In this document: positions 8,502 through 20,618 of the stretch, in pieces
Numbering within the stretch: the first letter of the stretch is position 1
How the letters are laid out: each line of letters starts with the position of its first letter
Source of the DNA: G963678095 sp963678095
Lineage (GTDB): Bacteria; Bacillota; Negativicutes; Selenomonadales; Selenomonadaceae
Direction of reading: 5' to 3'
DNA: 64,000 nt
Assembly (NCBI GenBank): GCA_963678095.2
Contig: CAXXXP010000001.1
Coordinates: forward strand, 186,001 to 250,000
Program-made: the position numbers and the translations under genes
Notes under the pieces: model-generated
The model's input: only the letters and a program-made list of their open reading frames with translations
Databases searched by the model: none
Told to the model about the DNA's origin: nothing

Positions 8502-9233
8502 ATGACAGAAAAGGCAGAAGTAACATATTTGTGGAACAGTGGCTTTGCAGTAAAAATAGAGGACGTTGCACTTGTCTTTGATTATTATCTGGATCCGTCG
8601 GAAAAACTGCCGGCGGTATTGAAAGCATGCAAAAGAGTTTACTTTTTTGCCTCGCATCGACATTTTGATCATTTTTCTTCAGCGATAGCTGACTTTTCCG
8701 ATCAGGTAAAGCGCTATTTTCTCAGTTTTGATATTCGTTTGCTCGAAGAAGCAAACGCGCTGCCGACCGAAAAGTCTTTGTATCTATCAGCCTATGATAA
8801 ATATGAAGATGAAGAAATACGGGTAACTAGTTTCAGTTCGACAGATGAAGGCATATCTTTTTTAGTTGAAATTGACGGTTGGCGTGTTTTTCATGCGGGA
8901 GATTTTAATTGGTGGTATTGGAAAGGTGATACAAGCGAAAATATTGCTCTTGCGAAAAATGGATTTATGAAACAGATGAAGCGTGTAGATGGACTGAACG
9001 CCGATATCACATTTTTTCCGGTTGATAAGCGGCTGGAAGAATATGCTGCGAGTGGAGCCAAGGAATTTTGCCGGCGTACGAGTCCGGGATATTTGATCAC
9101 CATGCACAATACTACCGGTGAACCGTGGCGAGCAGAGCCAGATTTCTTTTCTGGTGGAGATGAGATTCCTATATGGTGTCCGTCGCTAGCCGGAGAAGTT
9201 CAAATCATAAAGCGACAAAGGAGCAAGAGATGA
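8502..9233 (+). CDS. Metallo-beta-lactamase fold hydrolase (UlaG-like)
   Basis: A 243-residue cytoplasmic protein with the metallo-beta-lactamase metal motif S-H-R-H-F-D-H (residues 51-57) and a later HAGDFNWW that supplies the bridging aspartate, plus a C-terminal ITMHNTT histidine. It resembles the broad UlaG/YtnP-like group whose substrates are mostly unknown. The start is ATG 8502 with AAAGGATGTG upstream. Its stop overlaps the start of the cyclophilin gene (ATGA), which in turn overlaps the GIY-YIG gene, so the three form a tightly coupled operon. Substrate unknown. Confidence 0.8.
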   Translation: MTEKAEVTYLWNSGFAVKIEDVALVFDYYLDPSEKLPAVLKACKRVYFFASHRHFDHFSSAIADFSDQVKRYFLSFDIRLLEEANALPTEKSLYLSAYDKYEDEEIRVTSFSSTDEGISFLVEIDGWRVFHAGDFNWWYWKGDTSENIALAKNGFMKQMKRVDGLNADITFFPVDKRLEEYAASGAKEFCRRTSPGYLITMHNTTGEPWRAEPDFFSGGDEIPIWCPSLAGEVQIIKRQRSKR

Positions 9234-9805
9234 AGAAAAAAGGTTTTATTTTTACAATGATTGCGCTGTTTTTGCTGACCAGTGGTTGTTTCGGGGCGCA
9301 GAGCGCACAAAATGAAAAAAAAGGAGATGTTGTTGTGCAGAATCATGTAGCAGTATTTGAGACAAATCAGGGAGAATTTACAATTGAGTTGTTTGAGGAC
9401 AAGGCCCCACAGACGACAAAGAATTTTATTGACTTAGTAGAAAAAGGTTTTTATGATGGGTTAATTTTTCATCGCGTCATTGCGGGTTTTATGATTCAGG
9501 GGGGATGTCCGAATGGAACCGGTACAGGCGGTCCAGGATATACGATTAAAGACGAATTTCATCCAGATCTGAAGCATAATGCGCCGGGAATTTTATCCAT
9601 GGCTAATGCCGGACCAAACACGGGGGGCTCTCAGTTCTTTATCACGCTTGAAAAAACACCATGGCTTGACGGTCATCATGCTGTTTTTGGCAAGGTTATT
9701 AAGGGCATGGATGTTGTTGAAAAAATTGGTAAAAGCGAAACGGATTTCCAAGATAAACCACTGGAAGCTGTTGTAATCGAAAAGATTACAATTAAAGAAA
9801 AATAA
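9230..9805 (+). CDS. Cyclophilin-type peptidyl-prolyl isomerase lipoprotein
   Basis: Peptidyl-prolyl cis-trans isomerase of about 191 residues. A lipoprotein signal ends in LLTSGC with the lipidated cysteine at residue 20, so it should be membrane anchored outside the cytoplasm. The catalytic domain has the cyclophilin signatures FHRVIAGFMIQGG and GGSQFFITL and ends with HHAVFGKVIKGMDVV. The start is ATG 9230 (overlapping the previous TGA) with AAAGGAG 8 nt upstream; the longer frame reading back to 9173 lies inside the preceding gene. Likely role: folding of exported proteins. Confidence 0.92.
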   Translation: MKKKGFIFTMIALFLLTSGCFGAQSAQNEKKGDVVVQNHVAVFETNQGEFTIELFEDKAPQTTKNFIDLVEKGFYDGLIFHRVIAGFMIQGGCPNGTGTGGPGYTIKDEFHPDLKHNAPGILSMANAGPNTGGSQFFITLEKTPWLDGHHAVFGKVIKGMDVVEKIGKSETDFQDKPLEAVVIEKITIKEK

Positions 9806-10065
9806 TGGGCTATACCTATATCGTGGAATGTGCCGACGGATCTTTATATACCGGCTGGACCAACGATGTAGAAAAACGTCTGGCAACACATAATGCAGGG
9901 AAGGGCGCAAAATACACGCGCCCTCGGCTGCCGGTTAAACTGGTTTATGTAGAACAGCACCCAACAAAAGAAATGGCCCAGCACCGGGAATATGAAATCA
10001 AACAGCTATCGCGCCGGGAGAAAATTGCCCTGATAGCTGGGCGGTCCGGACAGTGTATAGTATAA
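9805..10065 (+). CDS. GIY-YIG nuclease family protein (YhbQ/YazA, UPF0213 type)
   Basis: An 86-residue protein consisting of a lone GIY-YIG domain: YTYIVECADGSLYTGWT supplies the two Tyr motifs (here Y-I-V and Y-T-G), Arg and the catalytic-type Glu lie in KRLATHN and YVEQHPTKEMAQHREYEIK. This small family is widespread in Firmicutes; its cellular role is not established, though nuclease activity is plausible. The start ATG shares its A with the TAA of the cyclophilin gene, so it is translationally coupled. A hairpin pair ends the operon immediately downstream. Confidence 0.88.
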   Translation: MGYTYIVECADGSLYTGWTNDVEKRLATHNAGKGAKYTRPRLPVKLVYVEQHPTKEMAQHREYEIKQLSRREKIALIAGRSGQCIV

Positions 10066-10087
10066 TGATCCTTTACCGGATCATTAT
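10062..10087 (+). repeat. Inverted repeat at the stop of the GIY-YIG gene
   Basis: ATAATGATCC / GGATCATTAT with a TTTAC loop, overlapping the stop codon. It lacks a T-run and precedes the true terminator, possibly shielding the mRNA 3' end. Confidence 0.6.
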
Positions 10088-10093
10088 AACAAT

Positions 10094-10126
10094 AAAAGTC
10101 ACAATGTTACAATCATTGTGACTTTT
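10094..10126 (+). terminator. Intrinsic terminator of the hydrolase-cyclophilin-GIY-YIG operon
   Basis: AAAAGTCACAATG / CATTGTGACTTTT, a 13-bp stem with A- and T-runs on both sides; could also work in the opposite direction. Confidence 0.8.
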
Positions 10127-10149
10127 CAGAGATGGAGGGGAGTTATATT

Positions 10150-11196
10150 ATGGAAGAAAAAACAGTAAGTAAGACGAAGCGGATAGAGGATCTGACCATC
10201 CAGGATATATTTGATATGGATTTCTTACAGCAATTTCAGGATAATTTTGCCTTGTCCGTAGGGATGACAAGCATAACCGTCGATATCAATGGGACCCCGG
10301 TTACCAAACCGAGCCGGTTTACTGATTTTTGTATGAAATACACAAGAGCGTCTGAAACGGGCAACAAGCGCTGTATGGAATGCGACAGAAAAGGCGGCGA
10401 AGAATCTGCTCGTACCGGTAAACCAGCGGTCTATGAATGTCATGCGGGGCTGATGGATTTTGGTGTGCCAATTATTGTCGAAGGACGGCAGATTGGTTCA
10501 GTTCTTGGGGGCCAGGTTTTGACAGAACCGGCTGATGAAGCAAAATTCCGCCGGATTGCAGCGGAAATCAACGTAGATCCGGATGAATATATCGCTGCGG
10601 TGCAAAAAGTGGATTACTTGTCTCGCGAGCGCCTTGAAGCTGCAGCGCAAGTTTTGTATTTAATGACGGCTACGTTTTCTCGGATGGGATATTATCAATA
10701 TAAGTTAAAAAGCATTGCCGAAACGATCAGTGAAAGTTTAGGCCAGGTTTCAGCAACCATGGAAGAGCTGGCAGCATCAGCTACCAATGTGGATGAAAAT
10801 CAACACAGGCTGAATGATGAAATTAAAAATGTCAATAAAATATCAGAGCAGATTGATGAGGTTATCAATCTGATTAAGGATATAGCAGATCAGACACGTC
10901 TTCTGGGCCTCAATGCCAGTATTGAAGCAGCAAGAGCCGGAGTGGCCGGGGCCGGATTCAGTGTTGTAGCGGAAGAAATTCGCAAGTTATCCGATGAATC
11001 AAAGGCGACAACAGAAAAAATCCGTAAATTTACATTGTTAATTAATCAATCTGTCAATAAAACGGTTTCTAAAGGGGAGGAGACCTCCACTATTGTCGGT
11101 CAACAGACGAAAGCCATAGAAACGGTAGCTAATGATTTATACAATTTATCCGAAGTTGCCGAGCAATTGTATAAATTATCTCATGATCAAAAGTAG
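10150..11196 (+). CDS. Soluble chemoreceptor-like protein: PocR sensor domain plus MCP signalling domain
   Basis: A 348-residue cytoplasmic protein without membrane segments. Residues about 15-185 form a PocR-type ligand domain (FQDNFALSVGMTSITVDING, CMKY, CMECD, YECHAGLMDFGVPIIV, GSVLGGQVLTEP), a Cys-rich sensor seen with methanogenic and propanediol regulators. Residues about 190-345 are a short methyl-accepting chemotaxis domain with the conserved tip DQTRLLGLNASIEAARAG and VVAEEIRKLSDES. The start is ATG 10150 with GATGGAGGGG upstream; the in-frame ATG at 10132 is part of that RBS. No che or flagellar genes lie nearby; signalling partners are unknown. Confidence 0.88.
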   Translation: MEEKTVSKTKRIEDLTIQDIFDMDFLQQFQDNFALSVGMTSITVDINGTPVTKPSRFTDFCMKYTRASETGNKRCMECDRKGGEESARTGKPAVYECHAGLMDFGVPIIVEGRQIGSVLGGQVLTEPADEAKFRRIAAEINVDPDEYIAAVQKVDYLSRERLEAAAQVLYLMTATFSRMGYYQYKLKSIAETISESLGQVSATMEELAASATNVDENQHRLNDEIKNVNKISEQIDEVINLIKDIADQTRLLGLNASIEAARAGVAGAGFSVVAEEIRKLSDESKATTEKIRKFTLLINQSVNKTVSKGEETSTIVGQQTKAIETVANDLYNLSEVAEQLYKLSHDQK

Positions 11197-11207
11197 AGGG
11201 ATTTGCC

Positions 11208-11238
11208 GGACTGCTGCCTTGCGGGGCAGTCCGTTTTA
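11208..11238 (+). terminator. Intrinsic terminator after the PocR-MCP gene
   Basis: GGACTGC / GCAGTCC stem followed by GTTTTACTT. Confidence 0.85.
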
Positions 11239-11289
11239 CTTGAATAAAGAAAGAAAACTTGCAATTACGAAATATTATTCATTTTTTTG

Positions 11290-11318
11290 TTGACAATCCT
11301 TTAGAAAGCGTGTAATAT
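11290..11318 (+). promoter_or_regulatory. rRNA operon promoter P1
   Basis: Perfect TTGACA, 17 nt spacer, TAATAT, about 290 nt upstream of 16S. It is the first of two tandem promoters. An AT-rich stretch lies just upstream. Confidence 0.8.
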
Positions 11319-11393
11319 AATACAAGTCGCTGATGACAACGGCCGCGAGAAAAACGAGAGTTTCCATCCCGCCAAGCCGCAGAAAAAAAGAGG

Positions 11394-11422
11394 TTGACAA
11401 ACTTCTTCCGGTGATATATACT
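11394..11422 (+). promoter_or_regulatory. rRNA operon promoter P2
   Basis: Perfect TTGACA, 17 nt spacer, TATACT, 104 bp after P1. Tandem promoters are usual for rRNA operons. Confidence 0.85.
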
Positions 11423-11451
11423 ATAAAAGCTGACTCAAGCAGCCAGCACGG

Positions 11452-11466
11452 TGTTCTTTGAAAACT
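11452..11466 (+). promoter_or_regulatory. boxA-like antitermination element in the rRNA leader
   Basis: TGTTCTTTGAAAACT, matching the Gram-positive rRNA boxA pattern. The same sequence recurs in the 16S-23S spacer at 13371-13385. It would recruit NusB/NusE (S10). Confidence 0.7.
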
Positions 11467-11608
11467 AAACAATGCAGCAATAAAGAACTATGTAACACAT
11501 GGTTCAAGCCAGATGTGCGGGTTTGACGCAAGTCAAACCAATCAACTTCAAGCATAGCTTGAAACAATTTCTTAACTATTAAGAGCCTTATCGGTTCTTC
11601 AATATACT

Positions 11609-16452
<4,844 letters not shown>

Positions 16453-16520
16453 CAACTAAAATGTTCGCAACCAAATCATTTCTTCTTCTGTATAGTTTTG
16501 AGAGAACACTCTCAACAACA

Positions 16521-16639
16521 TATCCGGTGATGATGCCTGAATGGTTCCACCTGTTCCCATACCGAACACAGTAGTTAAGCATTCAGAGGCCGAAAGTACT
16601 TGGGTGGAAACGCCCTGGGAGGATAGGAAATTGCCGGTT
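16521..16639 (+). rRNA. rrf: 5S ribosomal RNA
   Basis: About 118 nt starting near ATCCGGTGATGATG and ending near ATTGCCGGTT, which pair as the terminal helix. The loop sequence CCACCTGTTCCCATACCGAA and the GTAGTTAAGC stretch are typical of 5S. It lies about 70 nt after 23S and is followed by the operon terminator. Confidence 0.95.
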
Positions 16640-16642
16640 AGC

Positions 16643-16673
16643 AAAAGCATCTGCCTTGTGCAGGTGCTTTTTT
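16643..16673 (+). terminator. rRNA operon terminator
   Basis: AAGCATCTGC / GCAGGTGCTT stem with CTTGT loop and six T, directly after 5S. Confidence 0.9.
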
Positions 16674-16751
16674 CGTGTGTAAAAAGATTGATGGAAAGCA
16701 TTAATCTTATGTTTTGGCAGGTGAAAAAGTTATTAGAAGGATAAGGGAATA

Positions 16752-16775
16752 AAAAAAGCAGCCTAAGGCTGCTTT
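16752..16775 (-). terminator. Terminator of the speD-like gene
   Basis: Perfect palindrome AAAAGCAGCC-TA-GGCTGCTTTT; on the minus strand it ends in seven T and touches the stop codon. Confidence 0.85.
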
Positions 16776-17239
16776 TAGGTTTTGTTTGCTTTTCGTCGTG
16801 ACAGAACGCGAATTACTTTTGCTCCGGTATTTTGGATCCGGCGCAGATGGGCGGTCTTTGTCTTGATTTTTGGCTTCATGTCCTTTACGGAACCGAAGTC
16901 GCCGCGCTTTAGATAGGTCATTTTCGTTTTTTCTGGTTTGAGAACTTTACGCAAGGCTTTAGCTGCTTTTTCTGGTTGACTGGTTTCACCACACAAAAAG
17001 ACATCAACGGCAGCGTATTTCAAATCAGGATACGTGTGAATCGATATGTGGCCTTCTTTGAGTAAAATAAAAGCAGTGGTCTGCTGTCCGGCAAGAACTT
17101 TAATATCGGTGTTTAATACGGTGAAATTAGATGTTTCAATGACAGCATGCAGAGACTGCTGCAACAACTCCGTATCGGTCAGTTTATTCATTTTACAATT
17201 GTACATATCGATAGTTAAATGTCTGGCAAGAAATTTCAA
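16775..17239 (-). CDS. speD: S-adenosylmethionine decarboxylase homologue (SpeD-like) lacking the pyruvoyl serine
   Basis: A 154-residue homologue of class 1B AdoMet decarboxylase, which makes the aminopropyl donor for spermidine. The core runs from FLARHLTIDMYNC to the motif at residues 61-72 and AAVDVFLCG with Cys83. In characterised enzymes cleavage before Ser63 creates the pyruvoyl cofactor; here the segment reads Glu62-Gly63-His64-Ile65-Ser66, while His68 and Cys83 are kept. Gly63 is GGC, one base from AGC. The C terminus is about 30 residues longer than usual and strongly basic. The start is TTG 17239 (an in-frame stop lies just upstream) with AAGGGG somewhat far upstream. No speE is adjacent. 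Confidence 0.85.
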   Translation of the reverse strand: MKFLARHLTIDMYNCKMNKLTDTELLQQSLHAVIETSNFTVLNTDIKVLAGQQTTAFILLKEGHISIHTYPDLKYAAVDVFLCGETSQPEKAAKALRKVLKPEKTKMTYLKRGDFGSVKDMKPKIKTKTAHLRRIQNTGAKVIRVLSRRKANKT

Positions 17240-17308
17240 TTTTCAAATCGCCCCTTCATATAAGTAATACCAAAGCAGTGAACGGCCAGGCTAGTAATAT
17301 ATCCTAAT

Positions 17309-17337
17309 ATTATAATCTATTATCGGTGTATTGTAAA
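17309..17337 (-). promoter_or_regulatory. Promoter of the speD-like gene
   Basis: Minus strand TTTACA, 17 nt spacer, perfect TATAAT, leaving a 5' UTR of about 60 nt. The remaining 275-nt divergent gap to fabK holds an extended -10 (TG-G-TAGAAT, 17447-17455) on the plus strand and nothing else I can identify. Confidence 0.75.
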
Positions 17338-17515
17338 GAGTAGCATGAGAAGCGGCATCAAGATTGCCACCTTAAATAAGAGTAGTTTTTCTGTTGGATC
17401 AATTTCTTAGCTCAAGGAAGATTTTACTGAAAATAACAGCTTTCTATGGTAGAATAAGAAGTGTGCAAAATGTAAATAATTTGTTGTAATATAGCAAATC
17501 AGAGGAGGCTGTTTT

Positions 17516-18457
17516 ATGCAGAAGAGTATAACGCAAATGCTGGGGATAAAATATCCTATTATACAGGGAGGTATGGCCTGGATTTCAGAAGCAAAGCTGG
17601 CTAGTGCTGTTTCTAATGCCGGTGGTGCTGGAATTATTTCCAGTGGTGGGCGGACAACAGAATATGTGAAGGAGCAAATACGTCTGGCAAGAACGCTGAC
17701 CGATAAACCATTTGGGGTCAATGTGATGCTGATGGCACCGAACAAAGAGGAAATCATTGATGTGATTTGTGAGGAGAAACCGGCATTTGTCACATTGGGT
17801 GCTGGAAACCCTGTGCCGTTTTTTGAACAGCTGAAATCTGCCGGCGTTAAAATTTTACCGGTTGTCCCTAATGTAAAGCTTGCACAGCGGGTTGAGGCTG
17901 CCGGTGCTGATGCGGTTATTGTCGAAGGCATGGAAGCCGGAGGGCATATTGGCGTATTGACTACAATGGCGCTGATGACACAGGTTATTCCGGCAGTAAA
18001 AATTCCGGTAGTTGCAGCCGGTGGTTTTGCTGATGGCCGAGGGTTGGCTGCTGCGCTGACAATGGGCGCTGCCGGAGTCCAGATTGGAACCCGTTTTTTA
18101 GTAGCTGAAGAATGTACGGTCCATGATAACATGAAGGCAAAATTGATAGAGGCCGTGGATACGGATTCGATTGTTACCGGGCAGACGCTGGGGCATGCTG
18201 TACGTGGCATAAAAAATAAATTTTCCCTGCATTTTGTTGAATTGGAAAAACAGGGAGAACCGGCAGCGGAATTGATCCGTCTGGCCACAGGAACGAATAA
18301 ATTGGCAGCAGTCGATGGCGATGTTGAAAATGGTATGATGCAGGCAGGTCAGAGTCTGTTGCCACTGAAAAAAGTGGAACCAGTTAAAAAAATTATTGAG
18401 GATATCATAACGGAAGCTCGGGCGGCGATTGCTGCTGCCGGGGAAATTAAACTCTAA
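17516..18457 (+). CDS. fabK: Enoyl-ACP reductase II, FMN-dependent
   Basis: Flavoprotein that reduces enoyl-ACP in the last step of the type II fatty acid elongation cycle, replacing FabI. The 313-residue TIM-barrel protein has PIIQGGMAWIS at the N terminus, GFGVNVMLM-like GVNVMLMAPN, the phosphate-binding AAGGFADGRGLAAAL and MGAAGVQIGTRFL, and His144 in EAGGHIGVLTTM at the same position as the key histidine described for pneumococcal FabK. The start is ATG 17516 with GAGGAGG 8 nt upstream. It stands alone here rather than in a fab cluster, between two terminators. A nitronate monooxygenase-like function is the alternative but the match to FabK is good. Confidence 0.92.
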   Translation: MQKSITQMLGIKYPIIQGGMAWISEAKLASAVSNAGGAGIISSGGRTTEYVKEQIRLARTLTDKPFGVNVMLMAPNKEEIIDVICEEKPAFVTLGAGNPVPFFEQLKSAGVKILPVVPNVKLAQRVEAAGADAVIVEGMEAGGHIGVLTTMALMTQVIPAVKIPVVAAGGFADGRGLAAALTMGAAGVQIGTRFLVAEECTVHDNMKAKLIEAVDTDSIVTGQTLGHAVRGIKNKFSLHFVELEKQGEPAAELIRLATGTNKLAAVDGDVENGMMQAGQSLLPLKKVEPVKKIIEDIITEARAAIAAAGEIKL

Positions 18458-18479
18458 GCAATTGTGGTAAAATCAGGAG

Positions 18480-18510
18480 GCTGTCCTTTAAAGGGCAGCT
18501 TTTCTTTTTT
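18480..18510 (+). terminator. Intrinsic terminator after fabK
   Basis: GCTGTCCTTT / AAAGGGCAGC followed by TTTTCTTTTTT. Confidence 0.85.
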
Positions 18511-18597
18511 ATAGCTTGCTATTTACAGGATATTGTTGTATTATACTAAATAGTAATATTCTTAATTAAGTTATAAGTTTGCATTTGGAGGTATACT

Positions 18598-19497
18598 ATG
18601 AAGAAAAAATTTTTACAGGCAATCGCACTGTCCGCATTGCTGCTGCTTTTGGCAGTCGGCTGCGCACGGGAACAGCTGCCAGCTAAGGCGGAGGGGACGT
18701 TTCATATTGTCACGTCATTTTATCCGATGTATGTGGCAACGCTCAATATAACGAAAGGGATTGATGGGGTTGAGGTTGTAAATATGACAAAACCACAGAC
18801 CGGATGCCTGCATGATTATCAGCTGACGCCGGAGGATATGAAAAAACTGGAACAGGCAAATGCTTTTGTTGTAAATGGAGCCGGAATGGAAGCTTTTTTG
18901 GACAAAGCGGCAGCTCGCCAGAAGGATATGAAAATTATAGAAGCGTCAAAGGATGTTGAGCTTTTACAGGACGGGGACGAACCTAATCCGCATGTCTGGG
19001 TTAGTATAACGGCAGCAATGCAGCAAGTTGATAATATAGCCCGCCAATTGTCAGCAGCTGACCCGAATCATGCCGAGCAGTACAAAAAGAATGCAGAGGT
19101 ATATAATCAAAAGTTGGCAGCGTTAAAAAATGAGATGCATGCGGCTATCGATCCCTTGCCCAACAAAAATATAGTAACTTTTCATGAAGCTTTCCCATAT
19201 TTTGCCAAAGAATTTCATCTGAATACGGTGGCGGTCATTGAACGAGAACCGGGCAGTGAACCGACACCGCAGGAATTAGAAGCTACGGTGGCGGTAATAA
19301 AAGACCGCGGCATAACCGCCCTATTCGCTGAGCCGCAGTATCCGGCAGAAGCGGCGCAGACGATTGCTAAGGAAAGTGGGGCCAGAATCTACACGCTGGA
19401 TCCGGTGGTGACCGGCCAGGCGGATGAAAATGCTGCAGATGCCTATATAATAGCGATGAAAAAGAATATGCAGGTGCTAAAGGAAGCCCTGCAATAA
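18598..19497 (+). CDS. Metal ABC transporter substrate-binding lipoprotein (ZnuA/TroA family)
   Basis: Extracytoplasmic metal-binding lipoprotein of 299 residues. The signal peptide ends LLLLAVGC with the lipidated Cys at residue 22. The TroA fold is shown by FHIVTSFYPMYVATLNIT, the metal-ligand histidines in CLHDYQLTPEDM, NPHVWVS and VTFHEAFPYFA, and the acidic position in LFAEPQYP. It lacks the long His-rich loop of typical ZnuA, so Zn versus Mn cannot be decided. Start ATG 18598 with TTGGAGG upstream. No permease or ATPase gene is adjacent, so its transporter partners must be elsewhere; it is flanked by terminators and is a single-gene unit. Confidence 0.88.
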   Translation: MKKKFLQAIALSALLLLLAVGCAREQLPAKAEGTFHIVTSFYPMYVATLNITKGIDGVEVVNMTKPQTGCLHDYQLTPEDMKKLEQANAFVVNGAGMEAFLDKAAARQKDMKIIEASKDVELLQDGDEPNPHVWVSITAAMQQVDNIARQLSAADPNHAEQYKKNAEVYNQKLAALKNEMHAAIDPLPNKNIVTFHEAFPYFAKEFHLNTVAVIEREPGSEPTPQELEATVAVIKDRGITALFAEPQYPAEAAQTIAKESGARIYTLDPVVTGQADENAADAYIIAMKKNMQVLKEALQ

Positions 19498-19502
19498 AGG
19501 AT

Positions 19503-19534
19503 AAAAACTGCTCGAACTATCGGGCAGTTTTTTT
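19503..19534 (+). terminator. Intrinsic terminator after the metal-binding lipoprotein gene
   Basis: AAAACTGC / GCAGTTTT stem with a run of T. Confidence 0.88.
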
Positions 19535-19549
19535 ATTCAGGGAAATAAC

Positions 19550-19578
19550 TTGCTAAAAGTCAAAAAGTCAAATATAAT
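19550..19578 (+). promoter_or_regulatory. Promoter of the ctsR operon
   Basis: TTGCTA, 17 nt spacer, perfect TATAAT; the spacer is almost entirely made of two CtsR-like heptads. Confidence 0.8.
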
Positions 19579-19601
19579 GAAAGAAAAGTCAAATGGTCAG
19601 A
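19558..19601 (+). promoter_or_regulatory. Putative CtsR operator, two pairs of heptads
   Basis: AGTCAAA-A-AGTCAAA at 19558-19572 lies between -35 and -10. A second pair AGTCAAA-T-GGTCAGA at 19587-19601 covers the expected transcription start. The heptad agrees with the known CtsR half-site (A/G)GTCAAA, but the repeat period is 8 bp instead of the usual 10. Confidence 0.7.
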
Positions 19602-19618
19602 AAAATGAAGGTGAAAAA

Positions 19619-20065
19619 ATGAGCAATATAGCGGATTTAATAGAACAGTATATTTTGCGGCGGCTGGCAGCGGAAAAAAATCGTCGAATTGAATTGCGCC
19701 GGACGGATGTGGCCGATGCAATATCGTGTGCCCCGTCGCAGATCAGTTATGTTCTGAATACAAGATTTACCCAGGATAAAGGCTTTGTTGTGGAATCGAG
19801 GCGAGGGCTGGGCGGATTTATTAGGATAGCCCAGGTGCCGTTGCAGAATTTAATTTATCAGGAAATCATTGATAAAATTGATGAGAATACCAGCGCTGAA
19901 GAGGTGCAGGCAATGGTACACTATCTTGTCCAGTACCAGTTTATACAAAACCGTGAAGCGGCAATTCTCTTGCAGATTATTACGACGGCCTATGAAAAAC
20001 TTCAGGCAATGGATCGGGCGCGATTGCTGCAGTCACTCTTTTTGACGTTGGCAAACTTTAGTTGA
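19619..20065 (+). CDS. ctsR: Transcriptional repressor CtsR
   Basis: Repressor of class III heat-shock genes that autoregulates its own operon with McsA, McsB and ClpC. The 148-residue protein starts NIADLIEQYILRRL, followed by the winged helix-turn-helix with RRTDVADAISCAPSQISYVL and the DNA-contacting RRGLGGFIRI wing (about residues 60-80). The C-terminal half is the ClpC/McsB-responsive region. The start is ATG 19619 with GAAGGTG upstream; the longer frame from TTG 19550 begins inside the promoter and is wrong. mcsA follows after about 14 nt. Confidence 0.93.
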   Translation: MSNIADLIEQYILRRLAAEKNRRIELRRTDVADAISCAPSQISYVLNTRFTQDKGFVVESRRGLGGFIRIAQVPLQNLIYQEIIDKIDENTSAEEVQAMVHYLVQYQFIQNREAAILLQIITTAYEKLQAMDRARLLQSLFLTLANFS

Positions 20066-20078
20066 GGGGATGAGCAGA

Positions 20079-20615
20079 GTGTTATGTGATGATTGTAAAA
20101 AAAATGAAGCCTGTGTGCATATTACCGAGATTAGCACGACGGGGAAGACGGATAAAAATTTATGTGAAAAATGTGCAGCTGCTTATGGCAATATAGTTTT
20201 TGATGCGGAAAAGGGATTTTCGGTCAATGATTTTCTTAAGGGGATTTTTAGCAGTGCCCAGCCGCGCAGTGAGGAAGAAAATCTTCCGGCTCAGCCGGAG
20301 GCCGTGTGTCCAAATTGCGGGATGGCTTACAGTGATTTTACGCATACCGGAAAAATTGGCTGCAGTGTTTGCTATCAGACTTTTGGAACTCGTCTTGAGC
20401 CGCTTTTGCGGCGGATTCATGGGGCTAGCACGCATAATGGGAAAATCCCCCGCCGTTCGGGAAGTGAAATACAGGCAAAGAACAAGATTCTTTTGTTGCG
20501 CAAGGAACTGGAAGCTCATGTTGCCAAGGAGGAATATGAAGAGGCCGCTCGGCTGCGGGATCAGATCAGGGAGATAGAGAAAACAGCTGGAGAACAGGTG
20601 AAACAGGAGGGATAG
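20079..20615 (+). CDS. mcsA: McsA, activator of protein arginine kinase
   Basis: Zinc-finger protein that activates the arginine kinase McsB and links it to ClpC. It has CxxC pairs at the N terminus (LCDDC, LCEKC) and a central set (VCPNC, GCSVC), then a C-terminal UVR motif (LRKELEAHVAKEEYEEAARLRD-type, residues about 140-170). I prefer GTG 20079, giving MLCDDCKKNEACVH like other McsA proteins, because GAGGGG (20064-20069) is 9 nt upstream; the ATG at 20070 would abut that RBS. Length about 178 residues is normal. The gene follows ctsR closely and precedes mcsB by 3 nt. Confidence 0.9.
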   Translation: MLCDDCKKNEACVHITEISTTGKTDKNLCEKCAAAYGNIVFDAEKGFSVNDFLKGIFSSAQPRSEEENLPAQPEAVCPNCGMAYSDFTHTGKIGCSVCYQTFGTRLEPLLRRIHGASTHNGKIPRRSGSEIQAKNKILLLRKELEAHVAKEEYEEAARLRDQIREIEKTAGEQVKQEG

Positions 20616-20618
20616 ACA

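Noticed and set aside
11275..11472. 65-residue minus-strand frame
   Set aside because: Lies over the tandem rRNA promoters and leader; composition is incidental.
17407..18288. 293-residue minus-strand frame opposite fabK
   Set aside because: Pure antisense of a well-conserved fabK; Ala/Ser/Pro-rich shadow without RBS.
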